NCBI GenBank assembly: GCA_027186245.1
Contig: CP114493.1
Span: 7,323,501 to 7,387,500, forward strand
Source: Coriaria nepalensis
Lineage: Eukaryota > Streptophyta > Magnoliopsida > Cucurbitales > Coriariaceae
Length of the DNA stretch: 64,000 nucleotides
Direction of reading: 5' to 3'
Position numbers and translations under genes: made by a program. Below, one piece after another: positions 1 to 9,351 of the stretch. Numbering within the stretch: the first letter of the stretch is position 1; every line of letters starts with the position of its first letter. The notes under the pieces were generated by a model. The model did not search any database, was not told where the DNA came from, and saw nothing but the letters and a program-made list of their open reading frames with translations.

Positions 1-1970
1 CCGGTTTCATTCTTTCTCTCCTTTGGTTTGTTTCCTTTGGGGTCGCCCTTGTCATTTACTACTGCTGTGGATGGAGGATGAACAATAAAGAAGTAGAGTC
101 GCAACGATTACAAAAGATTTACCTTATATTGCTTATTGTTTTCACATGCTCTGCCATGTAATTTTCCACACCCCTTTCTCTATTCAACTTTTGTGTTTAC
201 TCATAGTTTTGTTTAGTCCTTCCGACTTCTACGGATTTATCACCTGGTCACTATAGCTAATACCAATTCCCAATGGACCTTTCTATTGCTCAGGATCGGG
301 TGTATACTACTTTCTGTTGGGCAAGATGAATTTCACTATGAAGCATTGCATACGCTTGATTATGTGGTGAATCAGTCAGACTACACGGTAGAGATCCTGA
401 GGAACGTCACGGAATATCTATCCCTTGCAAAGACCATTAGCGTTGCCCAAGTTTTCATTCCATCTGATGTAATGGGTGATATAGACAAGTTGAACATAGA
501 TTTGAACACAGCGGCCAATACAGTGATGGAAAAGACGAGTGAAAATTCACGCAAAGCGGAGAAAGTTTTCAATGCTGTGTACGTATGTAATAACTCTCTT
601 GATCCCAGATTCAATAGCATGACATTCATGTCCTGCTTGTGGGTGTTTTTATATGCTGACATGGACTCACTTTTGCAGGCGTTCAGCTTTGATAACTGTG
701 GCAGCAATCATGCTTCTCCTCTCTGTAATTGGCCTTGGTATGTACTCGTGAAAAGTTAATTTATTGGTCTCGTCTGTTACTAGACTCCACTATTCTGACT
801 TACTGGTTGATTTTTCTTTTCTACAGTGTTAACTATCCTTGGCCATCGTCATGCAATTCACATGTAAATTGTCTTTTGTACTTATGATTGATGTCTCTAC
901 TTGCTCAAAGGCTTTTCTTATTGAGGTCTTTGACAGTACCCTTAAAATGTTCCAGATTTGTAATAAGCGGATGGCTACTTGTGGCAATCACATTTCTTCT
1001 TTGTGGAATGTTCATCATCCTTGACAAGTAACCAGCTAATTCTTAATCGAATTATTCTATTCTCTTGGTTAGAATATTAGCAACATTATGTCAAGTAACT
1101 TTTTTTTTTTTTCCTTTTAATGCTTCAGTGTGGTGTCTGACGCATGTATGGCCATGGAAGAATGGGTGGAAAATCCCCAAGCAGAAACAGCTCTAAGCGA
1201 CATTCTTCCTTGTGTCGACCAAAGCACAACAAACCGAACACTTACTCAGAGTAAAACAATCATCAACGATATAGTAAATGTTGTAGATCAATTTGTATAT
1301 AATTATGCCAATTCCAATCCATCCCAAGGCAATCCCCACTATTACAACCAATCTGGACCTCCAATGCCAGCCCTGTGCTACCCCTTCGACTCTCAGCTTC
1401 AAGATAATCGCTGTGGAGATCTTGAGGTGTCCATTCAGAACGCATCCATGGTATAAACTATATGGCTGTGTACCTTCCCCCCCCCCCCCCCTCCCCCCTG
1501 TAACAGTCTATAACGGATCCATATTTATCAAATTTTATGTTGTAAATTCTCAGGTCTGGCAGAGTTTTGTGTGTGAAGTATCAGAATCTGGAATCTGCAC
1601 CAGTGTGGGGAGAGTGACCCCAGACATTTACGGGCAGTTAACGGCAGCAGCTAATGAAAGCTATGCGCTTCAGCACTATGCCCCACCATTACTCAGCCTT
1701 CAGAATTGCGATTTTGTCCGTGACACATTCCAGAACATCACTGCTCGGTATTGTCCTCCTTTGAACCGTCACCTGAAGGTAGTGAATGCAGGACTGGGTA
1801 TGATCTCTGTTGGGGTATTGCTCTGTCTCGTTCTCTGGGTACTATATGCAAACCACCCCCGAAGGGAGGAAGCGTTTGTGAACCTGTTGTTTCCGGGAAA
1901 ATATGGTAAAGGTTACAAAAAGTTTTCTACATCTATAGCTAAAATGATGAGATCGTCATCAAATGTCTAG
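1..1970 (+). CDS. Multi-pass transmembrane protein, 3' part of gene (At2g12400/At2g25270-type family)
   Basis: The window opens inside this gene, so its 5' exons are missing. Exons that join in frame are <1-157, 294-578, 679-737, 827-863, 956-1027, 1129-1450 and 1554-1970 (stop). The protein has a hydrophobic segment at the window start, a soluble loop with several Asn-X-Ser/Thr sites, two hydrophobic helices coded by exons 3-5 (SALITVAAIMLLLSVIGL, then SGWLLVAITFLLCGMFIIL), a large Cys-containing loop and a last helix (LGMISVGVLLCLVLWVLY) followed by a basic tail. This layout and the VCEVSESGICTSVGRVTP stretch match a plant family of uncharacterised plasma-membrane proteins, somewhat tweety-like in topology. 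The molecular function is unknown. The intron before the last exon carries a long C run (1477-1491). The family call rests on remembered sequence; the splice chain itself is well supported. Confidence 0.8.
1477..1491. repeat. Poly-C homopolymer in an intron
   Basis: About 15 consecutive C residues, then T and six more C, lie between a donor at 1451 and an acceptor at 1553. Comparable G/C runs occur at 2702-2720 and 46869-46887. The exact length is uncertain because such runs are error-prone. Confidence 0.8.
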
Positions 1971-2700
1971 TTCAGTTTAGGGAAGTATAGTATAGTATAT
2001 TTGTAATGTTCAAAATTTTTACTCATTATAGCAATGGGAAGAAACTGGGTCGGGGCAAAGCTCTGGACTTGTGTTGGCCGTTGTAAGAACCTTTTTTTTT
2101 TTTGGTTTGTATTTATAGTAAGTCGTACTATAGTTGTATATCATAATGAGAACTCAGTTGGGATAATACTCGGATCGTTGATCCACTTAAGCGAGATATA
2201 TTTAGTAAATTATATCTATAATATACTGATCAAAACATTATATCATATTTATGGACTAAGTAAGGTTTTCATTAATTTTGTTCTCTATAACCTAAGATGA
2301 AGGTATATTATTTACTTTCACCTTAACTATTTTATAGTTCAAGGCAATAAGTCAACTGTGCTCTATGACCTTTAAGATTTATCAAAAGTCAAGATAACAA
2401 TAGAAAATTAAATCTTTTATAATTTGTACAGTTTTTATAATTGAGTAATTTTTTAATATATTTATTTTATTATAATCATAAATATTAATTTTATATATTA
2501 TATAATATATAAATGTTGTGATCTTAATATAGGTAATCCGTGCACCGCCTAATTTTTCTTTAGGTAGAGGAGCCCTAGCTATCATTAAGGACATCCCCAG
2601 TTTACCTCTTACCTAGATTCCATCTTATAGCAAGATTAATTATTACCTCTTACTTGATCGATTAACCCATATATACATAGAAATCAGAATGCCATGAAAG
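1971..2700. other. AT-rich intergenic region
   Basis: This holds the 3' UTR of the preceding membrane-protein gene and then AT-rich sequence without a supported gene. From about 2590 it resembles the segment at 5095-5240 (shared TCTTACCTAGATTCCAT and a following AGCAAGATTA), so the 5' flank of the dirigent copies was duplicated along with them. Confidence 0.5.
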
Positions 2701-2701
2701 A

Positions 2702-2720
2702 GGGGGGGGGGGGGGGGGGG
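2702..2720. repeat. Poly-G homopolymer upstream of dirigent copy 1
   Basis: Nineteen consecutive G residues. The corresponding flank of copy 3 (around 5165-5180) has a short A run instead, so the tract arose or expanded after duplication, or is partly an artefact. Confidence 0.8.
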
Positions 2721-2769
2721 AAAGATCGAGCATAGAAAAGTTACATTATCGAGCTCAACCCGTTCAATA

Positions 2770-3347
2770 ATGGAGCAAATTTACTTCGCAGCATGTTACC
2801 GTATCAAATTTGCCCTGCTATGCCTTCTTGGCATGTCCATTGTTATGGTCCAATCCAATGATGTTGTTGGGAAAGCGACTCTGCTGCCTCCTAATCTTTT
2901 TCCTCCGAGAGAAATCGAGTTTACCGTTTATGTTCAAGCACGGGTGAATGTTCCAAATGCCACAACAATTCCAGTTGCCGGCATTCAAGGAAAGCAGTTT
3001 ACCAGCACTCAGTTTGGGACCATATTTGTCGTAGGTGACAAAGTAACTGAAAACCCAGATATTAATTCACCTGAAATTGGACGAGTTCAGGGTCTGGCTG
3101 CTATTGCGAGTACTCGAGGTCTTAATATATACAACTCGTTTTCACTGACGGTCTTTACAATGGTAGTACTCTTGAACTACAAGGGATCCAAGTACAAGCT
3201 AATCCCGTCAAAGAGATTGCAGTTGTATCCGGAACCGGACAATTTCGTTTTGTTAGAGGCTATCTTCTCTTTGATTCTGTGCCACAGGACATCGCTGGTA
3301 ATTACATCCGTTCCCAATGGAACATTACCTTGCGGTATCAAAACTAG
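2770..3347 (+). pseudogene. Dirigent-like protein, copy 1, frameshifted
   Basis: Dirigent proteins are small secreted beta-barrel proteins that steer phenoxy-radical coupling in lignan and lignin synthesis. The reading frame from ATG 2770 gives a signal-peptide-like start (FALLCLLGMSIVMVQS), an EIEFTVYVQA strand and the family hallmark FGTIFVVGDKVTENP, followed by EIGRVQGLAA. Near 3135-3145 the frame is lost. The rest of the family signature (GLYNGSTLELQGI, GTGQFRFVRGYLLFD) continues in a different frame to a TAG at 3345-3347. The nucleotide homology is therefore full length, about 190 codons as expected for an intronless dirigent gene, but one small indel breaks it. A (TA)n run follows at about 3368-3392. 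A sequencing error could mimic the frameshift, but both sister copies nearby are also broken. Confidence 0.75.
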
Positions 3348-3581
3348 TAGCTACCTTACGAGCAGTTTTATATATATATATATATATATATATCTACGTA
3401 TTATATGTATAAGAGGTGAGCTTCACGCAGTTTGTAATTCTGCGAGTCATTGTATAAAAGACTAACAATGATATGTAATAAAAGTTCACCCCGTTCATTT
3501 GCTTATGGAAATCATAACTCTTATACCGAGCAACAGAATCTCTCATTCTCTCAATCTGTCTACAAAATATATTTGTAAGAT

Positions 3582-3738
3582 TTCCTTCACAGCAAGTTAC
3601 CGGGCCAAAGTTGTCCTGCTATTCTTTTTGGCATGTCCATCGTTATGGTCCAATCCATTGATCTTGTTGGGGAACTACCTCCACTACCTAAATATCCATT
3701 TCATAGAGAAATCAAGTTTACCGTTTAGGTGACAACAA
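3582..3738 (+). pseudogene. Dirigent-like protein fragment, copy 2 N-terminal part
   Basis: A second copy of the dirigent 5' end. The string GCATGTCCATCGTTATGGTCCAATC, present in copies 1 and 3 with small changes, encodes the signal-peptide region, followed by an EIKFTV strand. Homology stops at the TTTAGG around 3726. The following GGTGACAACAAG may be a remnant of the later VGDK codons joined by a deletion. The conserved ATG region is not preserved and the frame is short. The LTR-like sequence starting at 3741 abuts the fragment directly. Confidence 0.65.
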
Positions 3739-3740
3739 GG

Positions 3741-4408
3741 TGTTAGCTAAGTGGCGTTGAAATTGCTTGTTATATGCAGTTTGATCGAAAATCATAAAAT
3801 TGTTGACTTTTTGGTTGTTTTGATTTTGGTGTTGACTCCTCAACCATTAGCTGAATGTGATCAATTCTGACTTGTGGGCATTGAAATCACTTAATTTGGA
3901 GTTGTGTAACTCAAATTATGATCAAAGTTGCAGAAGACTTTTTGCTCAAGCTTAGTTGTTTCAGGTGCAAGCAAATGAAGAAATTCAAATTCTACTCAGT
4001 GTTTTGAAGATGTAGCAATTTGATGAAGTCTAAATGATCAATAGAAACATGTTTTGTGAAGGATTTGAAGAAATTTTGGATCATCAAGATCCGGTGGTTA
4101 TTGACCACATTAGGTGAGGAAAGCAATCTGCTTTTTGCTTTCCTCCATGTTGTTTGTACCTTTTATCTTTAAAGTTTGATTTGAATTTATTAGCAGCATG
4201 GTTGTGTTTGTAATCATGTTTTCAAGCATAGTGATAGAAGATCCGATTGATGTAATTTTTCTTTTATTTAAGTTATGAAATTGTTGTTGAAAATTAATGA
4301 GAACAACAGATTGTTGACAGCAAAAAACAGAGGAGTTCAGTTCTGTTCTCAAGTTGAATTTGCCTTTGTTCATCAATTCTCATTCTGTTTTGAGCTTGAG
4401 TTCCAACA
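3741..4408 (+). mobile_element. Solo-LTR-like element within the dirigent cluster
   Basis: The segment starts TGTTAGCTAAG and ends GAGTTCCAACA, so it has TGTT..AACA complementary termini like a Ty1/copia LTR. It is 668 bp, AT-rich and without coding potential. An internal 10-bp stem, GAGGAAAGCA at about 4117 pairing with TGCTTTCCTC, is of the kind seen near LTR polyadenylation regions. Directly after the right end comes AGTGGTA, which resembles the first bases of the initiator-Met primer site (TGGTATCAGAG). I could not find a convincing 5-bp target duplication (CAAGG on the left, AGTGG on the right), so this may be a truncated element rather than a clean solo LTR. Confidence 0.45.
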
Positions 4409-4481
4409 AGTGGTAGCGTCTTCACTTGGGATTCGAAATATCTCGGGTTCGAATCACCCAAGAGGACCGGAATATGGGAGC

Positions 4482-4626
4482 ACAACCCGGTTTACCGCAA
4501 TGCAGTTTGGAACCATATATGCCATAGATAACAAAGTCACTGAAGCACCAGATATTCTCTTGAAATTAGTCGATTTGATGGTGTATTTGCTACTGCGAAT
4601 ACTGAAGATCTTAATATATATATGAT
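4482..4626 (+). pseudogene. Dirigent-like protein fragment, middle part
   Basis: This encodes the central dirigent signature: FTAMQFGTIYAIDNKVTEAPDI aligns with FTSTQFGTIFVVGDKVTENPDI of copy 1. After that the frame shifts, and the remaining homology (GVFATANTEDLNIYMI) is read in another frame before homology ends near 4626. No start codon or C-terminal barrel is present. It may be the distal half of copy 2, split from it by the LTR-like insertion, or a separate fragment. Confidence 0.65.
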
Positions 4627-4840
4627 TCTTATACCCTTATTTACCTAAAAATTTACATGAAATTTGATTGAACTCTTTAACCAATTTGATACCCAAGATT
4701 GATTGAAAATGAAAGGAATCTTTCATTAGTGTTGTAAGCTGGGCCAAGTTATTAAATTCGGAATTCAATATGACAAGTATTCATTTCAAAACGTTGAAAA
4801 CTAATCTCTCCAGGCCCTCCTTTGAAGTAGAGGAGCCTCA

Positions 4841-5077
4841 TGTCACGTCCCAAATTTCCAGTGCTCAGCGGGGTAGCCTTGCCCATGCGGGACCGCTCTT
4901 AGGGTCGAATATTGAGACTTATATGTATATCTTGTGAAACTGGTAATGCCCTAGTCAATGTTGTTTTACCTCCCTATGTTATATGGCGCGTTAGTGACCC
5001 CTATGGATAAGGCTGAAGCCCATGTCTAAGGCAAAGGGATATGGGCGCCGCACGGGCTATACATTTAGCACGTGACA
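4841..5077. mobile_element. Short TIR-bounded non-autonomous element (MITE-like)
   Basis: A 237-bp segment begins TGTCACGT and ends with its exact inverted complement ACGTGACA. It is GC-richer than its surroundings (CGGGGTAGCC, GGGCGCCGCACGGGC) and has no ORF. It sits between dirigent fragments and interrupts the flank upstream of copy 3. Flanking bases (GCCTCA and CTTAGC) do not give a clear target-site duplication. The superfamily is not assigned. Confidence 0.5.
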
Positions 5078-5228
5078 CTTAGCTACTTAATTAAGCATAT
5101 CCCCACTCCACCTCTTACCTAGATTCCATTTCTTAGCAAGATTAGTTACTACCTCAACGCCACGAAAAAAGCACAAAACGATCGAGCATAGAGAAGTGCC
5201 CTTTATCGGGCACGACTCGTCCATTACT

Positions 5229-5483
5229 GGAGCAAATTTACTTGGCACCAATTAGTTACCGAACCAAAATTGTCCTGATATGTCTTCTCGGCATGTCCAT
5301 CGCTATGGTCCAATCTCTTGCTCTTGTTCGGAAAGTAATTTCACGGCCTAATTATCCATTCTCTAGACAAACAACGTTTACCGTTTATGCTCAAGCATTT
5401 ATAAACGTTCCAAACGCCACAATAATACCCAGTTGTAGGCGTTCCAAACTTGACGGCGTCACGTATACAAAAATCTCAACATA
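5229..5483 (+). pseudogene. Dirigent-like protein, copy 3, truncated and start codon lost
   Basis: The upstream flank and first codons align with copy 1, but ATGGAGCAAATTTACTT of copy 1 is CTGGAGCAAATTTACTT here, so the initiator is lost. The signal-peptide region (IVLICLLGMSIAMVQS) and the first strands (TTFTVYAQAFINVPNATIIP) are readable, then homology ends near 5440 and the frame stops at 5481-5483. Position and flank similarity show tandem duplication with copy 1. No downstream dirigent barrel sequence is present before the RINGv gene. Confidence 0.7.
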
Positions 5484-6446
5484 ATGGTCAACGGTCAGAC
5501 CAACCTTTTGGTAGGCGAGTAAGGATTCGAAATTCTAGAATGACTTGTTCACTCAAATCCATCCTGAATTAAGGAAAGGTATGAAATTCTCTTCTTCCTT
5601 TCTCCAATTAAAAATTGAGTCAAAACCCAATTTTGTTTTCCTTATCCAAATACATCTTATGAACTAAAATAAAAGAACCATAATTGACAAAGTCAATTAG
5701 TGTCACTAATCACCCGCTTCTTTTTACTATGAACTTCACATGATCTAAACACCGTATATAAAAAGAAAGGACACTTTGCAAAAGCAAAATAGTCTTGTAG
5801 AGAGAAACAGAGGAAAATATATCTTATGAAGCTTCTTTTGTTCCGGCATGCTTGGAGATTTATATAGTACAGTTTACTACATCAAATCCAGATTTGTCCG
5901 TTAATTATAGGTTATCTTTCCTTAACTTGAAAAAGGGCTTAACTTAAACCATCTTTAAGGAGCTGTAAGCTTTTCTTAGTTTGAAATCACAAAATACCAT
6001 ACCCTTCTTGTAAGTTTCCTTCTTTCTTCCATAAAAGGTGCTCCTTTTTTTTTTTCCTTTTTTTAATAATCATCTGGGTCTGTTTCATTTTCAGTTCCTC
6101 TTTGCCTTCCTAGGTAGCTTCTACTTTTTTGAAATTGTTGTGGTATCTAATCTATCCCTTTTGGATGATTGAAAAAGCTTTTTCCTTTGTTGGGTGTTAT
6201 CTTATGTGATTGTTCCATTCATCTCTTTTTAGCCACTTTTTTATATTGCATTAGGGTCCCTTCTACTTGCTAACTTTTCTTACCCGTTTTGCTTCTCAAT
6301 TTTTTAAAGTTCCCTCCTTTTTTTTTTTTAATTTTTTGCAAATAACTTTTACAAATTTGTATCTTGCAAGGTTATGCCGTCTTTGTATTTCTCATGTGAA
6401 ATATTGTGGTTTTGTTCATTAGGTGTTGAGGAACTGCAAAAATTGA
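5484..6446. other. Promoter and 5' UTR region of the RINGv gene
   Basis: AT- and T-rich sequence without a supported ORF. An acceptor-like CATTAG just before 6421 suggests a 5' UTR intron ending there. I see no repeat or RNA gene. Confidence 0.4.
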
Positions 6447-8043
6447 ATGGGCGATCATTTCATATTGCTGGTGGATCGATTACTCATGGAATCGACATTA
6501 GAAGCTGCGATTCAGAGTGGAAATCTCTCTATGGAAGCTACATCTTCTGCGCATTACGAAAAAGAAATGGATTCTTCTCCCCAGAAAATGGAGTTCTTAA
6601 ATGATACATTTTCTTCAAGAAAATTGGTAGAATGCAGAATATGCCAGGACGAGGACGAGGATTCGAATATGGAGAGCCCTTGCGCTTGCCGTGGTAGCTT
6701 GAAGGTTACTCGACCACTTTACTCATCTGCAATGCTTTTCATTCTAAGACAAATTGGTATTTTAGCATTTACAATATTGGTTTTGGATCAAGTTTAGGGT
6801 TGAACTATGATCATGTTTTTCTGCATATTGCAAAATGGTCATAACTTTTTGAATAAAGGCCTAAATTGTAGATTAAGTGAGAGAAAAGAAAAAGCATTTA
6901 GTGACATAAGGTATCAACACTTTACATGTTTTGCTAATCAGGTAATCTTCATTCTAAACAAAAGTGACACATAAGGAATCTCTGTTTACTCTTCTTACAT
7001 GTTTTACATGATATAAACGCTGTTTTTTTTTTTTTTTTTGGCAGTATGCTCATCGTAGATGTGTGCAAAGATGGTGCAATGAAAAGGGTGATACTATGTG
7101 TGAAATATGCCTCCAGGTAAAGTTTAATATCCTAGTTCTAATTGATTTTAGCCTAATTGCACAGAACCCTCTAGACTATTGGCTAACTACAAGTCACTGG
7201 TGATGTAGATACTATGAAATGTAGCAAACAAAACCACCAGTGTCTGCTTTTATTGATTTTCTTTCTCATACTCAAATTATCTATTTTGATAATGCAGAAT
7301 TTCGAACCGGGTTACATAGCTCCTCCTCCTGTATTTCAAATCCGGGGAGACCGGGAGATATCCAGAAGGAACTTGAACAGCTCTCGTCTGATAGCAACAA
7401 TGGTTTCTACCGATCATGATCGCTTAGATTCCGAATTTTCCGAGTACTCATCGGCTACTACAGTAATCTTGATGTGGTGTACCATGGTCGCTGTCATTGT
7501 AAGTTTCTCTCTATCTTTAAGAAAAAAAAGAAAAAGATAGAAGGAAGAAGGTTACCTTTTTTCTGCTAATCAGCGTGTTCTGAATTTGTCATCATTTTTT
7601 TTGGTTTTTCCTCTTTGCAGTTGATGGCTCTTCTCATCTTAAGGCATACTCTTCCCCTCATAATTAATGGAAACAACGACTACTACCCCTTCCCATTACT
7701 TACTGTAAGTTACATAGCATTGTGCTTTCTTTTGTACTAGAAAAATTTGCTTTGATTTTCGAGTTAAATTCTAATTCAATCTCTTCATTTATTGGAAGTT
7801 AATGTTTGTACGAATATCCGGAATTTTTCTGCCCATATATGTTCTATTGCGGGCAGTAGCTACTATTCAGAGCCGGCGTTACCAATTAGCGGTGAGCTCT
7901 TTATCTGACATCCAGATCAAAATCCTTAATCCGCTGATCTAATTATCTTTGTGCTAATTAATCACCGATCTTGATTTCAGGAGCCTTCTATTTCTCCAAT
8001 TGCTTTATCCAATCCTCAACTTCATCTCATTCATGTTCACTGA
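6447..8043 (+). CDS. RING-variant (RINGv, MARCH-type) membrane E3 ubiquitin ligase
   Basis: Six exons join in frame: 6447-6704, 7045-7116, 7298-7498, 7621-7704, 7799-7891 and 7981-8043. Exons 1 and 2 encode a C4HC3 RINGv finger: [21 protein letters not shown], then [22 protein letters not shown]. The Cys/His order CxxC..CxC..HxxC..CxxC defines the class. Next come [10 protein letters not shown], the conserved segment after the finger in plant RINGv proteins, a Ser/acid-rich linker, and two hydrophobic segments ([21 protein letters not shown] and [17 protein letters not shown]) that would anchor the protein in a membrane. RINGv proteins transfer ubiquitin to membrane cargo; the substrate here is unknown. 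The total is about 256 residues, in the usual range. ATG 6447 is chosen as the first in-frame Met after the likely 5' UTR acceptor; Met at about 6492 is an alternative. Confidence 0.88.
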
Positions 8044-8137
8044 TTTCATTGGAGCCATGGAATTTCACTGATCTTATACGAACGTTTTCATGTTCTAGAG
8101 ATCCAGTTACTGTTTAAAATGTAAATATTTCTGTAAA

Positions 8138-8559
8138 TTAAAATTGTAGAGATGAACACATCTCAAAACTGTTAATAGTGAAATAAATATGCATATACGT
8201 ATTACCAGTGTATTGTTTTGTTATTATGTTTTGAAAGTATAGTAAAATTACAGGCATGAAATAAGTAAGCCCTAAAGAAACAAGACCTACGTAAAGCGTA
8301 TATAAGAAATAGTAAAAAACAAAGCGAAAATAACGCAAACAGAAGTAGCCAAGAACGAGAGGCGGCAAGAACAGGACGGTGCCGGGAAGGACGGCGTAGT
8401 TGAAGAGAGGCACCAAGCTTCAACCGGCTTGTAAGCAGAAGTTGTAAGGGAAGGAAGCGCAAAAGTGGAGGAGTAGAGAACCAAGCCGATGAGCAAACAT
8501 GTCAATCCAATTATAGAGAATCTGTATTCTAACTGCAGCCATGCCATTAGTCCAGGCAT
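8138..8559 (-). pseudogene. Small predicted membrane protein, reading frame split by a 2-bp CT slip
   Basis: Two overlapping minus-strand frames look like halves of one protein. The first, from ATG 8559, reads MAWLQLEYRFSIIGLTCL..GLVLYSSTFALPSL..YKPVEAWCL. The second carries FNYAVLPGTVLFLPPLVLGYF with further hydrophobic stretches and runs to a stop at 8138. They are joined if one CT unit is absent from the CTCTCT run at about 8404-8409 (plus strand GAGAG). The product would have several hydrophobic helices. I do not recognise the family. Alternatives are a sequencing error in an intact gene, a polymorphic null allele, or chance. It converges tail-to-tail with the RINGv gene, whose stop is only about 95 bp away. 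Confidence 0.4.
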
Positions 8560-8758
8560 GATCGGAAAATCTTGATTTCTGATTTCTGGAATATATGGAT
8601 TCTAGTTTAGGTGTTAGAGTTATAGTAGAACAACTCCCTTATACATATTATAGGTAATAATTTGCAGATAATATTTTTATCCTTAATGCCACCGACTGAC
8701 CTTAAGAATTACCTCACGTAATTCTCGTGGCAAATTAGGGTTTTTTTCACATTAGTCT

Positions 8759-8860
8759 TTTTGGTCTCGAGAATTAGGGCTGCACATCAGGCCGGTTTTA
8801 AACCCGATGCAAAACCATCCGACCCAACCCGATATGCAGCCCTAATTCTCGAGACCAAAA
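8759..8860. repeat. Perfect 26-bp inverted repeat with 50-nt loop (MITE-like hairpin)
   Basis: The left arm 8759-8784 (TTTTGGTCTCGAGAATTAGG plus GCTGCA) is exactly complementary to the right arm 8835-8860. The loop holds GGCCGG and two GACCC/AACCCGAT-like repeats. A perfect arm pair of this length suggests a very young short TIR element or an inverted duplication. Flanks show no obvious target duplication. Confidence 0.85.
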
Positions 8861-9351
8861 TGATTAATATATCATAAAAAGCGGGAAGTTTATAGTAAAT
8901 ATAATATCAAAACTGGTATAAAATCAACAGATTCAATCGACCATGTCAAAACTGGGTTCTATATCATATTTTCTTCTTTCCCTACACTAAGAAAACAAAC
9001 AAGACAACAAAGAAAAGTCCTGACAAAAATAAGATTATAAGACCGAGTCTGTACAAAAAGGTCAAAGATTTGTACAAGACAGGAACTCATTGTGGGGCCA
9101 TTCGAAAACCAAACACCAAAATCTCTCCAGCTTCTGGAAAATCTAGTTCCAGCTCCTTCTGGGCCTGAAAAGTTGTCAAAAAATTAGGTAGCTAAGGGTT
9201 AAAGAAAACAAAACAAAACAAAGCTACTACAAAAACAATTTAAAACAAATCCCTTGTTCTACGTTTCACTTTCTCATTTTTGTTATCTTTCCAATTCCAT
9301 TCCCACTCGATCCCTTTTTCTCAGAAAAGCTCATTACCCTCCTATAATATA

